64,000 nucleotides of DNA from Flavobacterium alvei (GCF_002920895.1 NZ_PQVG01000004.1:1-64000); one strand, 5' to 3'. Shown: positions 1 through 9,336, counted from the stretch's first letter. The notes: generated by a model not told the origin, from the letters alone. Numbers and translations are program-made.

Positions 1-37
1 AACAAAATAAAATATTAATGAAAACCTATAAAACTAA

Positions 38-69
38 AAACAGCACCAAAAACGTTTTTGATGCTGTTT
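38..69. terminator. Palindromic hairpin, possible terminator
   Basis: A 32-nt near-perfect palindrome (AAACAGCA at 38-45 pairing with TGCTGTTT at 62-69, one internal c-a mismatch) is followed by a weakly T-rich stretch. It could end a gene lying left of the window or terminate in both directions. The lack of a clean T-run makes this only moderately likely. Confidence 0.45.
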
Positions 70-126
70 AATTTATTTAAATTTGTCTAATAATCTGTAT
101 CGATTATTTAGGACTAGTCATACCTT

Positions 127-209
127 TAATTTAGTGGTCAGTGTTCAGTTATTAGTATTCAGTTGCTCTAAATCTACAATCAAAAATCGTTAATCTACAA
201 TCATAAATC
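127..209. repeat. Short direct-repeat intergenic stretch
   Basis: Low-complexity spacer upstream of trmN. The word AATCTACAATC occurs at 171-181 and 192-202 (21-bp period), and TTCAGTT occurs at 144-150 and 158-164. No promoter box or open frame is evident. It resembles other degenerate word repeats in this window (for example 53317-53396). Confidence 0.4.
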
Positions 210-212
210 ACC

Positions 213-920
213 TTGTTTCAATTTAAGCAATTTTCAGTCAAACAAGACCGAACGGCAATGAAAATTGGAACCGATGGTGTTTTGCTTGGCGCTTGGACTC
301 CGATTGAAAATAATCCTTTCAGTATTTTGGACATTGGAACAGGAACCGGAATTATTGCCTTGATGTTGGCGCAAAGAAGTGCTGCCGAACAAATCGATGC
401 TTTGGAAATTGACGAAGACGCTTACGAACAAGCAACAGATAATTTTGAAAACTCCCCTTGGAACGACCGTTTGTTTTGTTTTCACGCTGGCTTGGACGAA
501 TTTGTCGAAGAACCCGAAGATGAGTACGATTTAATTGTTTCCAATCCACCTTTTTATAGCGAAGATTACAAATCTAGCAACGACCAACGCGATTTGGCAC
601 GTTTTCAAGATGCAATGCCTTTTGAAGATTTGATAGAAGCAGCCGCTTTATTACTTTCCGAAAACGGAATCTTCTCCGTTATTATTCCTTTCAAGGAAGA
701 AGAAAAATTCTTGGCTCTTGCCAATGAATACGAATTATTCCCTCTAAAAATTACCCGCGTAAAAGGAACTCCAACCTCCGAAATTAAACGCAGTCTTTTG
801 GCTTTTAGCCGAAATGAAATTACCAACTTCCCAATTGATGAATTAATCATCGAAACCGCACGACATATTTATACTCCAGAATACATTGCCTTGACGAAAG
901 ATTTTTATTTGAAGATGTAA
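213..920 (+). CDS. trmN: tRNA1(Val) (adenine(37)-N6)-methyltransferase, TrmN6/YfiC family
   Basis: 235-residue class I SAM-dependent methyltransferase. The SAM-binding glycine loop DIGTGTG lies at residues 40-46. The catalytic NPPF motif at 111-114 is typical of N6-adenine methyltransferases that flip out the base. The N-terminal block QDRTAMKIGTDGVLLGAW matches the YfiC/TrmN6 family, which modifies A37 of tRNA1(Val). The reading frame starts at a TTG codon; the next in-frame ATG is at residue 16, inside the conserved block, so TTG is the more sensible start. It is a stand-alone gene on the plus strand. Confidence 0.85.
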   Translation: MFQFKQFSVKQDRTAMKIGTDGVLLGAWTPIENNPFSILDIGTGTGIIALMLAQRSAAEQIDALEIDEDAYEQATDNFENSPWNDRLFCFHAGLDEFVEEPEDEYDLIVSNPPFYSEDYKSSNDQRDLARFQDAMPFEDLIEAAALLLSENGIFSVIIPFKEEEKFLALANEYELFPLKITRVKGTPTSEIKRSLLAFSRNEITNFPIDELIIETARHIYTPEYIALTKDFYLKM

Positions 921-1035
921 TGTTTCTTTTTTTTATAATTTGATTTTAATTAATAGATAATTTCTTAAATTTGGGTAGGAATCGAATTGTGGCAAGCAAA
1001 GAGTTTTGTGCCCTTACAGACGAGATCAACAAACA

Positions 1036-2541
1036 ATGAGTGACCAAATTCAAATAATTGAAACTTTGACAAATTACTTCAACAAAAAAGACTTTGTTGG
1101 AATGATTAACTACAGTAATTTAAAAATTGAATTAGACGGGTTAAATTATATTCTTTTCGGTGCAAGAGGCAAAGCTTATATTGAATTAGAAGAATTTGAT
1201 AAAGCAATTATTGATATTACACGAGCATTAGAATTAAATCCAAAATATGCTTTAGGATTTTATAATAGAGGTTTTTGTTATTATTCAAAAGATGAATATG
1301 ATTTTGCAATTAGCGATTTTGTAAAAGCAAAATTGTTAAATAACGAATTAACTAGTATAGATTTTTATTTAGGAGGTTGCTATTTTTTTAACGGAAATTA
1401 TGAAAAATCTATTGAATTATTTTCAAATCATTTGTTAGATTATGACGATGAAGTTGCTTTACAATGGAGAGCCGAAATATATAATTTGACAAAACAGTTT
1501 AAAAAAGCAAATATTGATATTGCCAAATTACTTTTAAATGAAGTTCAAAATATTGATCGCTTTAAAAAAATTAATGAAATTGAAAAAGTAAAACATACAA
1601 TTCCAAAAGAAAATAATAAATTATTTTCAATTAGCGATTATGGATTTCATAATTTGAAAGATGAAAAATGCAGTGGTATTTATATACTTGAATTTAGTAA
1701 TAATGAATATTATATAGGACAAGCAAAAAAAATTCAAGTTCGAATCAAACAGCATTTAAAAAAACATAATGACATTTTAAATATATATTTCAAACAAACA
1801 ATTGAAGATTTATTACTTTTAGAAGAAAATACAACAATAGCAATTTTTGAAAGTAAAGGATTGAGAATTCGTAATCTTAAACAAATAGATTTTTTGAATG
1901 TTTTTAATAATGTCCATCAGGAAAAATGGGTAAGTGATTTAACTTACAATACATTAACAGGAAGCAAATTCAATAATGATGAAGTAAGAAATAAATTTAA
2001 AGACAGATATTTAAAACTTAAAGAAAAGTTATATTTTGAGGAGATAATAAATTTATTGAGAAAATATATTAAATCAGCAATCCCAAATTATTTGGCAAGC
2101 GAATTCAATTATTGGAATATAACCTGTTTACCTAAATACTTAAAAAAATCTAATTGCATTACAAGAATTAACATTAATTCGGTACCTGTTTTATCTGTGT
2201 TTGAAGAACCTGATAATTCTTTAACATTTATGTTGTATGTTTCAAAAGTACCTTATTTGAAGCACCTTAAACAGAATAATGATTCCTTTCAGTTGCTGTC
2301 AGAAAATATTCCATCTTTAAGACTTGATTTAAGGATTGAATTTCAAGAGAAAACAGAAGGAGATGAAATTATAGTTTTAACTAATCAAGAAGATTTCAAA
2401 AACGCTCTTGAAAATGAATTAATAACTTCCTCGATTCGACTTTTTAATTTACGAATGATGAATAAAACTGGAAAAGAAGAAAAGCATAGACGAGCAGTAA
2501 GTCATTGTTTAGACCTTTCAGATAAAATATTAGAAGAATAA
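1036..2541 (+). CDS. TPR repeat protein with a GIY-YIG nuclease-like domain
   Basis: About 501 residues. The frame is open back to a TTG at 1006, but ATG at 1036 (MSDQIQIIET) is the likelier start. Residues 35-170 hold about four tetratricopeptide repeats. Residues 210-295 form a GIY-YIG-like domain: GIY at 214-216, YIG at 226-228 and the expected Arg at 236 within RIKQH. In families such as UvrC a Glu normally precedes the final part of the fold; around residues 280-290 (NLKQIDFLNVF) I see Gln or Lys where that Glu should be, so catalysis is uncertain. The C-terminal 200 residues match nothing I recognise. There is no signal peptide. The gene looks more A+T-rich than its neighbours and has no operon partner, which suggests acquisition by transfer. 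Confidence 0.75.
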   Translation: MSDQIQIIETLTNYFNKKDFVGMINYSNLKIELDGLNYILFGARGKAYIELEEFDKAIIDITRALELNPKYALGFYNRGFCYYSKDEYDFAISDFVKAKLLNNELTSIDFYLGGCYFFNGNYEKSIELFSNHLLDYDDEVALQWRAEIYNLTKQFKKANIDIAKLLLNEVQNIDRFKKINEIEKVKHTIPKENNKLFSISDYGFHNLKDEKCSGIYILEFSNNEYYIGQAKKIQVRIKQHLKKHNDILNIYFKQTIEDLLLLEENTTIAIFESKGLRIRNLKQIDFLNVFNNVHQEKWVSDLTYNTLTGSKFNNDEVRNKFKDRYLKLKEKLYFEEIINLLRKYIKSAIPNYLASEFNYWNITCLPKYLKKSNCITRININSVPVLSVFEEPDNSLTFMLYVSKVPYLKHLKQNNDSFQLLSENIPSLRLDLRIEFQEKTEGDEIIVLTNQEDFKNALENELITSSIRLFNLRMMNKTGKEEKHRRAVSHCLDLSDKILEE

Positions 2542-2593
2542 ACAATGCTCTATAAATAAGTATTCAAACAAACCCTAACCCATCATCAAGACT

Positions 2594-3997
2594 ATGAAAA
2601 CAAATTTCTCCCTCTTTTTGACCTTGTTTTTAACACTAGGATTGTTGGCTCAATCCCCAGTAATTTCAAATAAGAATTTCTCGTTTGGCACTTATGGCCG
2701 CGCTGGGATTGGTTATGGACTAGGAACGACAGCCGAATTTCCGCAATCGCTCAATTTGAACGGAATGGGTTCTATTGGAGGTCGATTCGAAGAAAATGAC
2801 TACTTAGAATTGGCTACAGCAATGCATTTTAGCCCTACAAATGCTAATAAAGATATCACCAAAATAAATGTTCAGGCGCGATTTGCATTCTACACCACCC
2901 AAGGACAATTAATTGGCAATGTATCCAACAAATCTATTGGAGGAATCACGACCGCTATGCCCGAATTATTTGCAGAAGCCAAAAACATTATGGGCAGTGA
3001 TTGGAGTGTCTGGATAGGAGCTAGACTATTCCGTGGCGACGATATTCATATTATTGACCATTATTATTTTGATGATCATTCTGGTCAAGGCGTGGGAATA
3101 CAACACAAAAACACCAAGTTTTCGGTTATTTTTACGGGCTCTATCGACACTACTTCGACATTGCCACCTAATTTTTATTTGAACATCGTTAACGGGACGC
3201 CTACATTAGGATTGCGTAATAGGTATATTTCGATTTTAGAACACGAAATCCAAGTTAAAAAGGGTTATGTAAAATTAATGGGAGAATTTCAACGTCTTCC
3301 GGCAGGTGAAGCCAAAGATGCCAATACAAAATACAACTATCCTGCCGATTATGGATTTGTTCTTGGCGCGAAATACAACAAAAACATTTCGACCAAACTT
3401 CCAGGTTCATTCAATGCCGTAAGCGCCCGTTATGGAACAGGAATTGCCAATGGAGGAGATGGAGGAAGCAGCCGAACTTATATGACTTATGGCGCGCCAA
3501 ACCTCGAAACCAATAGTTTCAAGAAAGCATATTCAATCGCCCTTACCGAAACTTTCTTATTGAATCTCAACGAAAAATATTCGCTCAACGGCTATGCTGT
3601 TTATACCAAAAGTAAAGGTGCCAGCGACAGCAAAGACAAAGCACCAGATTATCTAGGAAAACAAATGTTGTTCAACCGGAAACAAGATATTTCTTTTGGA
3701 GCAAGAGGAACGTATTATATTAATAATTGGTTGCATTTATTGCACGAACTCGATTTTGCTTGGCGAAAAGACGGCACCCAAGATTTTGCACAAATGACCA
3801 AATTTACTATTGCACCTACATTAGTTCCAACCGCCAAACGAGATGTTTGGGAACGACCTCATTTTAGATTTGTGTATAGCGTGGCTCATTACAACAAATT
3901 TGCCGCCGAAAACCTCTATTCACCTTATCTTGCCCAAAGCGGCACTAAAAGTTGGGGACAATATGTAGGTATTAAAATGGAATGGTGGATTTGGTAA
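2594..3997 (+). CDS. Carbohydrate (LamB/maltoporin-like) outer-membrane porin
   Basis: 467 residues with a cleavable signal peptide (residues 1-20, ending GLLAQS). The mature protein begins with a porin-like segment (FGTYGRAGIGYG) and shows alternating aromatic and polar beta-strands throughout. The C-terminal part resembles the sugar-porin/maltoporin family and ends in an aromatic strand (GIKMEWWIW), as expected of an outer-membrane barrel. The likely role is passive uptake of oligosaccharides across the outer membrane. No susC/susD or glycoside hydrolase gene lies nearby, so the substrate is open. It is transcribed alone. Confidence 0.75.
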   Translation: MKTNFSLFLTLFLTLGLLAQSPVISNKNFSFGTYGRAGIGYGLGTTAEFPQSLNLNGMGSIGGRFEENDYLELATAMHFSPTNANKDITKINVQARFAFYTTQGQLIGNVSNKSIGGITTAMPELFAEAKNIMGSDWSVWIGARLFRGDDIHIIDHYYFDDHSGQGVGIQHKNTKFSVIFTGSIDTTSTLPPNFYLNIVNGTPTLGLRNRYISILEHEIQVKKGYVKLMGEFQRLPAGEAKDANTKYNYPADYGFVLGAKYNKNISTKLPGSFNAVSARYGTGIANGGDGGSSRTYMTYGAPNLETNSFKKAYSIALTETFLLNLNEKYSLNGYAVYTKSKGASDSKDKAPDYLGKQMLFNRKQDISFGARGTYYINNWLHLLHELDFAWRKDGTQDFAQMTKFTIAPTLVPTAKRDVWERPHFRFVYSVAHYNKFAAENLYSPYLAQSGTKSWGQYVGIKMEWWIW

Positions 3998-4067
3998 TTC
4001 ATTATCTGTCTAAACGAAATAATCGAACAAGATTGATTTAAAAACTCATAAATATAACTTTTCATTA

Positions 4068-4098
4068 TTGTTTTGTTATATTTCTTTGTGTAGATTTG
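4068..4098 (+). promoter_or_regulatory. Bacteroidetes-type promoter of the acyl-CoA dehydrogenase gene
   Basis: TTG at 4068-4070 and TAGATTTG at 4091-4098 with a 20-bp spacer fit the TTG/TAnnTTTG consensus of the Bacteroidetes housekeeping sigma factor. The start codon follows at 4119. Confidence 0.55.
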
Positions 4099-4118
4099 TG
4101 AAATAAACTTCTCCAACT

Positions 4119-5297
4119 ATGAAACCAGACTTATTTCAAGCTCCAGACTATTACAATCTTGACGAATTATTGACAGAAGAGCATAAATTAGTTCGTGATT
4201 CAGCACGCGAATGGGTCAAACGTGAGGTTTCGCCAATCATAGAAGATTTTGCACAAAAAGCAGAATTTCCAAAACAAATCATCAAAGGTTTAGCCGAAAT
4301 CGGTGCTTTTGGTCCTTATATCCCTGAAAAATATGGCGGAGCTGGTTTAGATCATATTTCGTATGGCTTGATAATGCAAGAAATTGAGCGAGGCGATTCT
4401 GGTGTTCGTTCCACAGCTTCGGTTCAGTCTTCGTTAGTAATGTATCCCATTTGGAAATACGGAAATGAGGAACAACGAATGAAATATTTACCCAAACTGG
4501 CTTCGGGAGAATTGATGGGTTGCTTTGGCTTGACCGAGCCTAATTATGGTTCCGATCCTGGAAGTATGATTACCAATTTCAAGGATATGGGTGACCACTA
4601 TCTTTTGAATGGTGCCAAAATGTGGATTTCCAATGCGCCTTTTGCAGATATTGCCATTGTTTGGGCAAAAAATGAAGAAGGAAGAATTCACGGTTTGATT
4701 GTAGAACGCGGAATGGAAGGATTTTCGACACCCGAAACTCATAATAAATGGTCGCTTCGAGCCTCAGCAACAGGAGAATTGATTTTTGATAATGTAAAAG
4801 TGCCAAAAGAAAATTTATTGCCCAATAAATCAGGATTGGGTGCGCCGTTGGGCTGTTTGGATTCTGCTCGTTTTGGAATTGCTTGGGGAGCGATTGGAGC
4901 AGCGATGGACTGTTACGATACGGCTTTGCGTTACGCCAAAGAAAGAATTCAATTTGATAAACCCATTGCTGGAACCCAACTACAACAGAAAAAATTAGCC
5001 GAAATGATCACTGAAATCACCAAAGCACAGTTATTGACTTGGCGATTGGGTGTTTTGAGAAACGAAGATAAAGCCACCACGGCACAAATCTCGATGGCGA
5101 AAAGAAACAATGTGGATATGGCGATTCATATTGCTCGTGAAGCCAGACAAATGCTAGGCGGAATGGGAATCACTGGCGAATATTCGATTATGCGTCATAT
5201 GATGAATTTAGAATCGGTGATTACTTATGAAGGAACTCACGACATTCATTTATTGATTACAGGAATGGACATCACGGGAATTTCTGCCTTTAAATAA
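4119..5297 (+). CDS. Acyl-CoA dehydrogenase, glutaryl-CoA dehydrogenase-like
   Basis: 392 residues, full length for a soluble FAD-dependent acyl-CoA dehydrogenase. The catalytic base is Glu371 in TYEGTHDIH near the C-terminus, the position used by glutaryl-CoA dehydrogenases. Arg97 in GVRSTASVQSSLVM corresponds to the Arg that binds the substrate carboxylate in human GCDH. These two features favour glutaryl-CoA to crotonyl-CoA conversion (lysine/tryptophan degradation) over a straight-chain substrate. It has its own promoter and a hairpin terminator. Confidence 0.85.
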   Translation: MKPDLFQAPDYYNLDELLTEEHKLVRDSAREWVKREVSPIIEDFAQKAEFPKQIIKGLAEIGAFGPYIPEKYGGAGLDHISYGLIMQEIERGDSGVRSTASVQSSLVMYPIWKYGNEEQRMKYLPKLASGELMGCFGLTEPNYGSDPGSMITNFKDMGDHYLLNGAKMWISNAPFADIAIVWAKNEEGRIHGLIVERGMEGFSTPETHNKWSLRASATGELIFDNVKVPKENLLPNKSGLGAPLGCLDSARFGIAWGAIGAAMDCYDTALRYAKERIQFDKPIAGTQLQQKKLAEMITEITKAQLLTWRLGVLRNEDKATTAQISMAKRNNVDMAIHIAREARQMLGGMGITGEYSIMRHMMNLESVITYEGTHDIHLLITGMDITGISAFK

Positions 5298-5320
5298 ATT
5301 TCAAACTTACAATTACTATA

Positions 5321-5347
5321 AAAACTTTTCATTTCGAGAAGTTTTTT
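5321..5347 (+). terminator. Rho-independent terminator of the acyl-CoA dehydrogenase gene
   Basis: A 10-bp stem (5321-5330 with 5336-5345, one G-U pair) and a 5-nt loop are followed by a T-run. It lies 24 bp after the stop codon. Confidence 0.7.
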
Positions 5348-5459
5348 GCGTTTATATTGATGTCAAAAAACTGTTTTACCTTTACAAATTAGCCATTTAC
5401 CTCATTCTTTTTTTTGTGATTTCAAAAATTATTTCCTTTGACTATTAAAAAGAAAAATT

Positions 5460-5939
5460 ATGGAAAAACTTCAAAAAATCACATCCCTACTTCTGTTGCT
5501 GATAAGCTTAAATTCCTTTGCTCAAACAGGAGTAACGATTACTTATTATAGCGGAACTACTCAAGGCTTTAATATTGCAACCACTGGAAAACTCTATTTT
5601 GCTTCGGATAATTTATATGTAAAAATTGACGCAAGCACCACTCCAACAACCATTCCTGTGAGTATTATTAGAAAAATAACTTTCTCGAATTCACTTTCAA
5701 CAACCACTTTTGGAGAAAATAAAAATAGTTTGGTACTGTATCCAAATCCAAGTTCGAATAGCATTAAAATTAAATCGGATGCTGTCGAAAATTTAGACAC
5801 CAAAATCTATTCGTTAACGGGTCAATTAGTCTTGGAAGGAGTTTATCAAAACAATCAGGAAATTGATGTGTCTCGTTTATCTTCAGGATTCTACCTTGTT
5901 CAAGTAAATGGTTTAACGATTAAATTCAGCAAAAAATGA
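5460..5939 (+). CDS. Small secreted protein with T9SS type A sorting domain
   Basis: 159 residues. A signal peptide (1-21, ending NSFAQ) is followed by a short domain (22-85) ending in the motif IRKITFS. A type IX secretion C-terminal sorting domain follows at 91-159: LVLYPNPSSNS, then IYSLTGQLV, then LSSGFYLVQV, ending in KFSKK. The protein is therefore expected to pass the outer membrane by T9SS and be anchored or released there. Its stop overlaps the start of the next gene by 4 bp (ATGA), so the two are translationally coupled. Its N-terminal domain resembles that of the downstream protein (both end in a D/K-S/I-ITF or SLTF motif). The function of the pair is unknown. Confidence 0.8.
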   Translation: MEKLQKITSLLLLLISLNSFAQTGVTITYYSGTTQGFNIATTGKLYFASDNLYVKIDASTTPTTIPVSIIRKITFSNSLSTTTFGENKNSLVLYPNPSSNSIKIKSDAVENLDTKIYSLTGQLVLEGVYQNNQEIDVSRLSSGFYLVQVNGLTIKFSKK

Positions 5940-8653
5940 GAAAAATATATCTTCTTGGATTACTTTTATTATTGACAAACCTTTCTTTTGGACAACAAAA
6001 AATAAGAGTTCACAATTCTGGCAACACGATGTATGCCAAGGAATTAACGGCAGTAGATAGCATTAAGCTAGAAAGTACTTATACTAAATTCAAACTTTCT
6101 GATGCAACGAATACTTTGAACATTCAAAAAACAATGATTGACAGTTTGACTTTTACAACAAATACGGTCAATCTAGACAAAATTTACATCATCTATAATG
6201 GGACAGATGATGCCACGATTATCAATCCGTATGCGACATCTGGCGTAACGATTACGGCAACTGCAGGAACGGTCGTGGTCACAGCAGCTTCGGGAATTAC
6301 AAATTTAGAATACAATATTTTAGGTTCATCGACCAATGGAAGTCTAACAATAACAACTGATTTGGCAGTCAATTTGGTTTTAAATAATTTGACCTTGACT
6401 AACCCTAACGGAGCAGCGTTAACTGTTTCGGGGGCAAAAACCACCAATATTTTGTTGAAATCAGGAACAACCAATACGCTTTCGGACGGTTCGACAAGCA
6501 CAAAAAACGGTACGATTACAACAAATGGACCTATTGTTATTCAGGATTCGGGAACTTTGGTAATTAACGGAATCAAAAAACACGGTATCAATACCTCTTC
6601 GACTATCACGGTTTTGAACGGGACAACTACTATAAATTCAGCTGCTTCGGATGGATTGCATTCCGAAGGATTTGTGATGAGCAACGGAACGGTAAACGTG
6701 CTTTCTTCTTTGGGAGACGGGATTGATGCTGGCGATGCTGCCATTGCTATAAGTGGAGGAACAATTAATGTTACTTCAACTGCTGCTGATGTAAAAGCCA
6801 TTAAAACAGGAACTGGCACTATTGCAATTACGGGTGGTACTATAAATTTGACGGTTTCTGGAGCACAATCTAAAGGGATTAGCGCCAAAGGAAATATTAC
6901 CATTACTAGCGGAACTTTTGCAATCACAATTTCTGGAGCAACCGTTCTTACGGCATCAGGAAGCGGGTTTGATCCTTCGTATTGTTCGGCAATAAAATCG
7001 GATGGAATAATTGCGGTTAACGGTGGAACTTTTACTATAAATTCTTTGGCTGGAGCCAATGGTGGGAAAGTCTTTTCTGCCAATGGAGAAATCAATATTA
7101 CAGCTGGAAATATTACTACCAATACCGCTGGAAATGGCGGAATTTATACCAATATATTAGGCATTGCCGATAGTTTTTCGACCGCAAGTTTCACATCAGA
7201 TACTAATATCAACATTTCTGGTGGAATAGTAAATATAACCAATTCTGGAACTGACGGAAAAGGAATTTCTGCCGATTTGAATGTCGCCATTTCAGGAACT
7301 GCTCAAATCACAATAACCAATTCTGGCGCCTCTGGAAAAGCCATAAAAGCCGATGGAAACATCAGTGTTGATGGTGGAACAACGACCACAAATCTTTCAG
7401 GCGCAACTGTTCTTACGGCTTCGGGTAGCGGTTATGACACTTCTTATCCTTCGGGTTTAAAAGCAACAGGAACAATTACTATCAATTCGGGCTCTGTTAC
7501 TGTAATTGGAACAACCGCTGCAACAGGAACAAAAGGAATTTCTGCCGATGGAAATATTACTATAAATGGAGGAACAATTAATGTAACTACAACAGGAAAT
7601 GGTGCCGTTTACACCAATACAACAGGAACTGTCGATTCCTATTCTTCAGCAGCCATTACAACCGATGCCAATTTGGTTATCAATGCTGGAACCATAACCA
7701 CATCAAGTTCAGGCACTGGTGGAAAAGGCTTGAAAGCCGATGGAACAATGACTATCGGAACAGTAAGTACAAGCCCAACCTTGAATATTACTACAACAGG
7801 AGCACGATTTTTAGTTTCGGGAACGGATTATGCACACCCAAAAACTATTGTGGCGACTAGTGCAATCAGTATTTTGAACGGAACAAACACTATAAATTCT
7901 ACCGATGACGGAATTCATTCTGACGTTTCTGTAACCATTAGTGGTGGAAATACAATTGTCAATGCCATTTCTTCTGTAACCGCAATGGGCGAAGGAGTAG
8001 AAGCACCAATAATCAATTTTACAGGTGGAGTTACCAATATTACAGCTTCCAATGACGGAATTAATGCTACTTATGGAACCGTTGCGGGTGGAACTGAAAG
8101 TAATGATGGTAGCCAATTGAATATTTCTGGCGGAGTGGTAATTGTTGCTGGAAAAGACGCTATAGATAGTAACGGAAACATAACAATAACTGGTGGAACA
8201 ACCATTGTTACCGGACCAACTGCATCGCCAGAAGAAGGAATCGATTTTAATGGTACTTTCAATATGAATGGTGGTGTACTTATTTCAGGCGGATCGAATG
8301 CTAGTATGACAAAATCAATGAGCACCACTTCTACACAACGTGGAATGTATTTAAAATCGAGTGCCTCATTAGCAGCAACTTCTTTGATTCATATTAGAAC
8401 AGCATCCGGAACAGAGTTAGCTACTTTCAAACCTAAAAATGCAGTTTACTACTTCCATTTTTCAAGTCCAAGTGTAGCAGCAAGCACTAGTTATCAAATA
8501 TATTTTGGAGGAACTTACACTGGTGGAAGCTTTGTCGGAAACTCAACTGCTTGGGGTTTATATACTGGTGGAACCTATTCGACTTCTGGTGCAACATTGA
8601 AATCTACTTTTACCTCATCGGCTTCTAGCACAGTAAACACCGTTAGCTTTTAA
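5936..8653 (+). CDS. Secreted repetitive beta-helix protein, Cthe_2159-like carbohydrate-binding family
   Basis: 905 residues with a signal peptide (1-20, ending NLSFGQ). An N-terminal segment (21-75) ends in MIDSLTF, followed by a very long Thr/Ser/Gly/Asn-rich region of short beta-strand repeats of the type ITISGGTINVTS. Two internal blocks are near-copies (ATVLTASGSGFDPSY and ATVLTASGSGYDTSY). This pattern fits the Cthe_2159 family, known as polysaccharide-binding, calcium-containing parallel beta-helices. No T9SS sorting domain is present at the C-terminus, unlike the upstream partner. A role in binding polysaccharide or in surface structure is an inference. Confidence 0.75.
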   Translation: MRKIYLLGLLLLLTNLSFGQQKIRVHNSGNTMYAKELTAVDSIKLESTYTKFKLSDATNTLNIQKTMIDSLTFTTNTVNLDKIYIIYNGTDDATIINPYATSGVTITATAGTVVVTAASGITNLEYNILGSSTNGSLTITTDLAVNLVLNNLTLTNPNGAALTVSGAKTTNILLKSGTTNTLSDGSTSTKNGTITTNGPIVIQDSGTLVINGIKKHGINTSSTITVLNGTTTINSAASDGLHSEGFVMSNGTVNVLSSLGDGIDAGDAAIAISGGTINVTSTAADVKAIKTGTGTIAITGGTINLTVSGAQSKGISAKGNITITSGTFAITISGATVLTASGSGFDPSYCSAIKSDGIIAVNGGTFTINSLAGANGGKVFSANGEINITAGNITTNTAGNGGIYTNILGIADSFSTASFTSDTNINISGGIVNITNSGTDGKGISADLNVAISGTAQITITNSGASGKAIKADGNISVDGGTTTTNLSGATVLTASGSGYDTSYPSGLKATGTITINSGSVTVIGTTAATGTKGISADGNITINGGTINVTTTGNGAVYTNTTGTVDSYSSAAITTDANLVINAGTITTSSSGTGGKGLKADGTMTIGTVSTSPTLNITTTGARFLVSGTDYAHPKTIVATSAISILNGTNTINSTDDGIHSDVSVTISGGNTIVNAISSVTAMGEGVEAPIINFTGGVTNITASNDGINATYGTVAGGTESNDGSQLNISGGVVIVAGKDAIDSNGNITITGGTTIVTGPTASPEEGIDFNGTFNMNGGVLISGGSNASMTKSMSTTSTQRGMYLKSSASLAATSLIHIRTASGTELATFKPKNAVYYFHFSSPSVAASTSYQIYFGGTYTGGSFVGNSTAWGLYTGGTYSTSGATLKSTFTSSASSTVNTVSF

Positions 8654-8673
8654 TAAAAAATATCTATAAAAAC

Positions 8674-8708
8674 AAAAAAGGATTTTCATCTCTGAAAATC
8701 CTTTTTTT
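8674..8708. terminator. Bidirectional rho-independent terminator
   Basis: A-run, then stem AAAGGATTTTCA / TGAAAATCCTTT around a TCTC loop, then a T-run. It sits between convergent genes (the beta-helix gene on plus, ferredoxin on minus) and can serve both. Confidence 0.85.
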
Positions 8709-8723
8709 ATGCATTTTTACAAC

Positions 8724-9050
8724 CTAAAATAATGGTGCTATTTCTATTTCCAATCCATCCAATTCTTTGGTAACTGGGATTTGACAACTCAAACGACTGT
8801 TAGATTTTGTATTTGGCAATCTCGAAAGGGTCGCCAATTCAGCTTCTCTTTTTTCAGGCAAAGCGACATCATTTGTTGTGTAACATTGACAGGTGTGACA
8901 CATGGCCATTCCGCCACACAAACCAATTGTTCCAACAGGTTCAAGCTCATAGGCACGAACAACATGCATTAAGTTCAATGCCATATCTGTTGGGGCTTTA
9001 ACTTCGTGTATTTGACCTTTTCGATCTTTAATCTTTATTGTTATATCCAT
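8724..9050 (-). CDS. 2Fe-2S ferredoxin, adrenodoxin type
   Basis: 108 residues. The cluster ligands are Cys45, Cys51, Cys54 and Cys89 in the spacing C-x5-C-x2-C-xn-C, typical of ISC/adrenodoxin-like ferredoxins, with an extra Cys56. It acts as a cytoplasmic electron carrier, probably for iron-sulfur assembly or a monooxygenase. It lies 7 bp downstream of the NifU-type gene and, with mrp, forms an iron-sulfur operon on the minus strand. Confidence 0.88.
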   Translation of the reverse strand: MDITIKIKDRKGQIHEVKAPTDMALNLMHVVRAYELEPVGTIGLCGGMAMCHTCQCYTTNDVALPEKREAELATLSRLPNTKSNSRLSCQIPVTKELDGLEIEIAPLF

Positions 9051-9057
9051 AAATCAA

Positions 9058-9297
9058 TTATCCAACATTAACAACCGTTTCGATTTGAGGCGCATATTTT
9101 TTGATAGTTGTCTCTACGCCTGCTCTAAGCGTCATGTGATTTACACTGCAATTAGTGCAAGCACCTTGAAGACGAACTTTCACATGTTTTCCATCTTCAA
9201 CAGAAACAAGTTGTATATCTCCTCCATCAGAATTTAAAAAAGGACGAATTTCTTCGAGCGCTTTCAAAATGTTTGTTGTTAATTCTTCTGTAGTCAT
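9058..9297 (-). CDS. NifU C-terminal-domain iron-sulfur scaffold protein
   Basis: 79 residues, consisting only of the NifU C-terminal (Nfu) domain. Cys47 and Cys50 in GACTNCSVNH form the CxxC that binds a 4Fe-4S cluster at a dimer interface. Proteins of this type carry clusters to apo-enzymes. Its position between mrp (39 bp upstream) and ferredoxin (7 bp downstream) supports a job in cluster delivery. Confidence 0.9.
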   Translation of the reverse strand: MTTEELTTNILKALEEIRPFLNSDGGDIQLVSVEDGKHVKVRLQGACTNCSVNHMTLRAGVETTIKKYAPQIETVVNVG

Positions 9298-9336
9298 TTT
9301 ATTTAAATTAATTTCCCTTCTAAACGAGTTTTGCTA

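Noticed and set aside
6193..8328. Several long antisense frames across the beta-helix gene
   Set aside because: They arise from the repetitive Thr/Gly/Ile codon pattern of the real gene; they lack starts, ribosome sites and recognisable domains.
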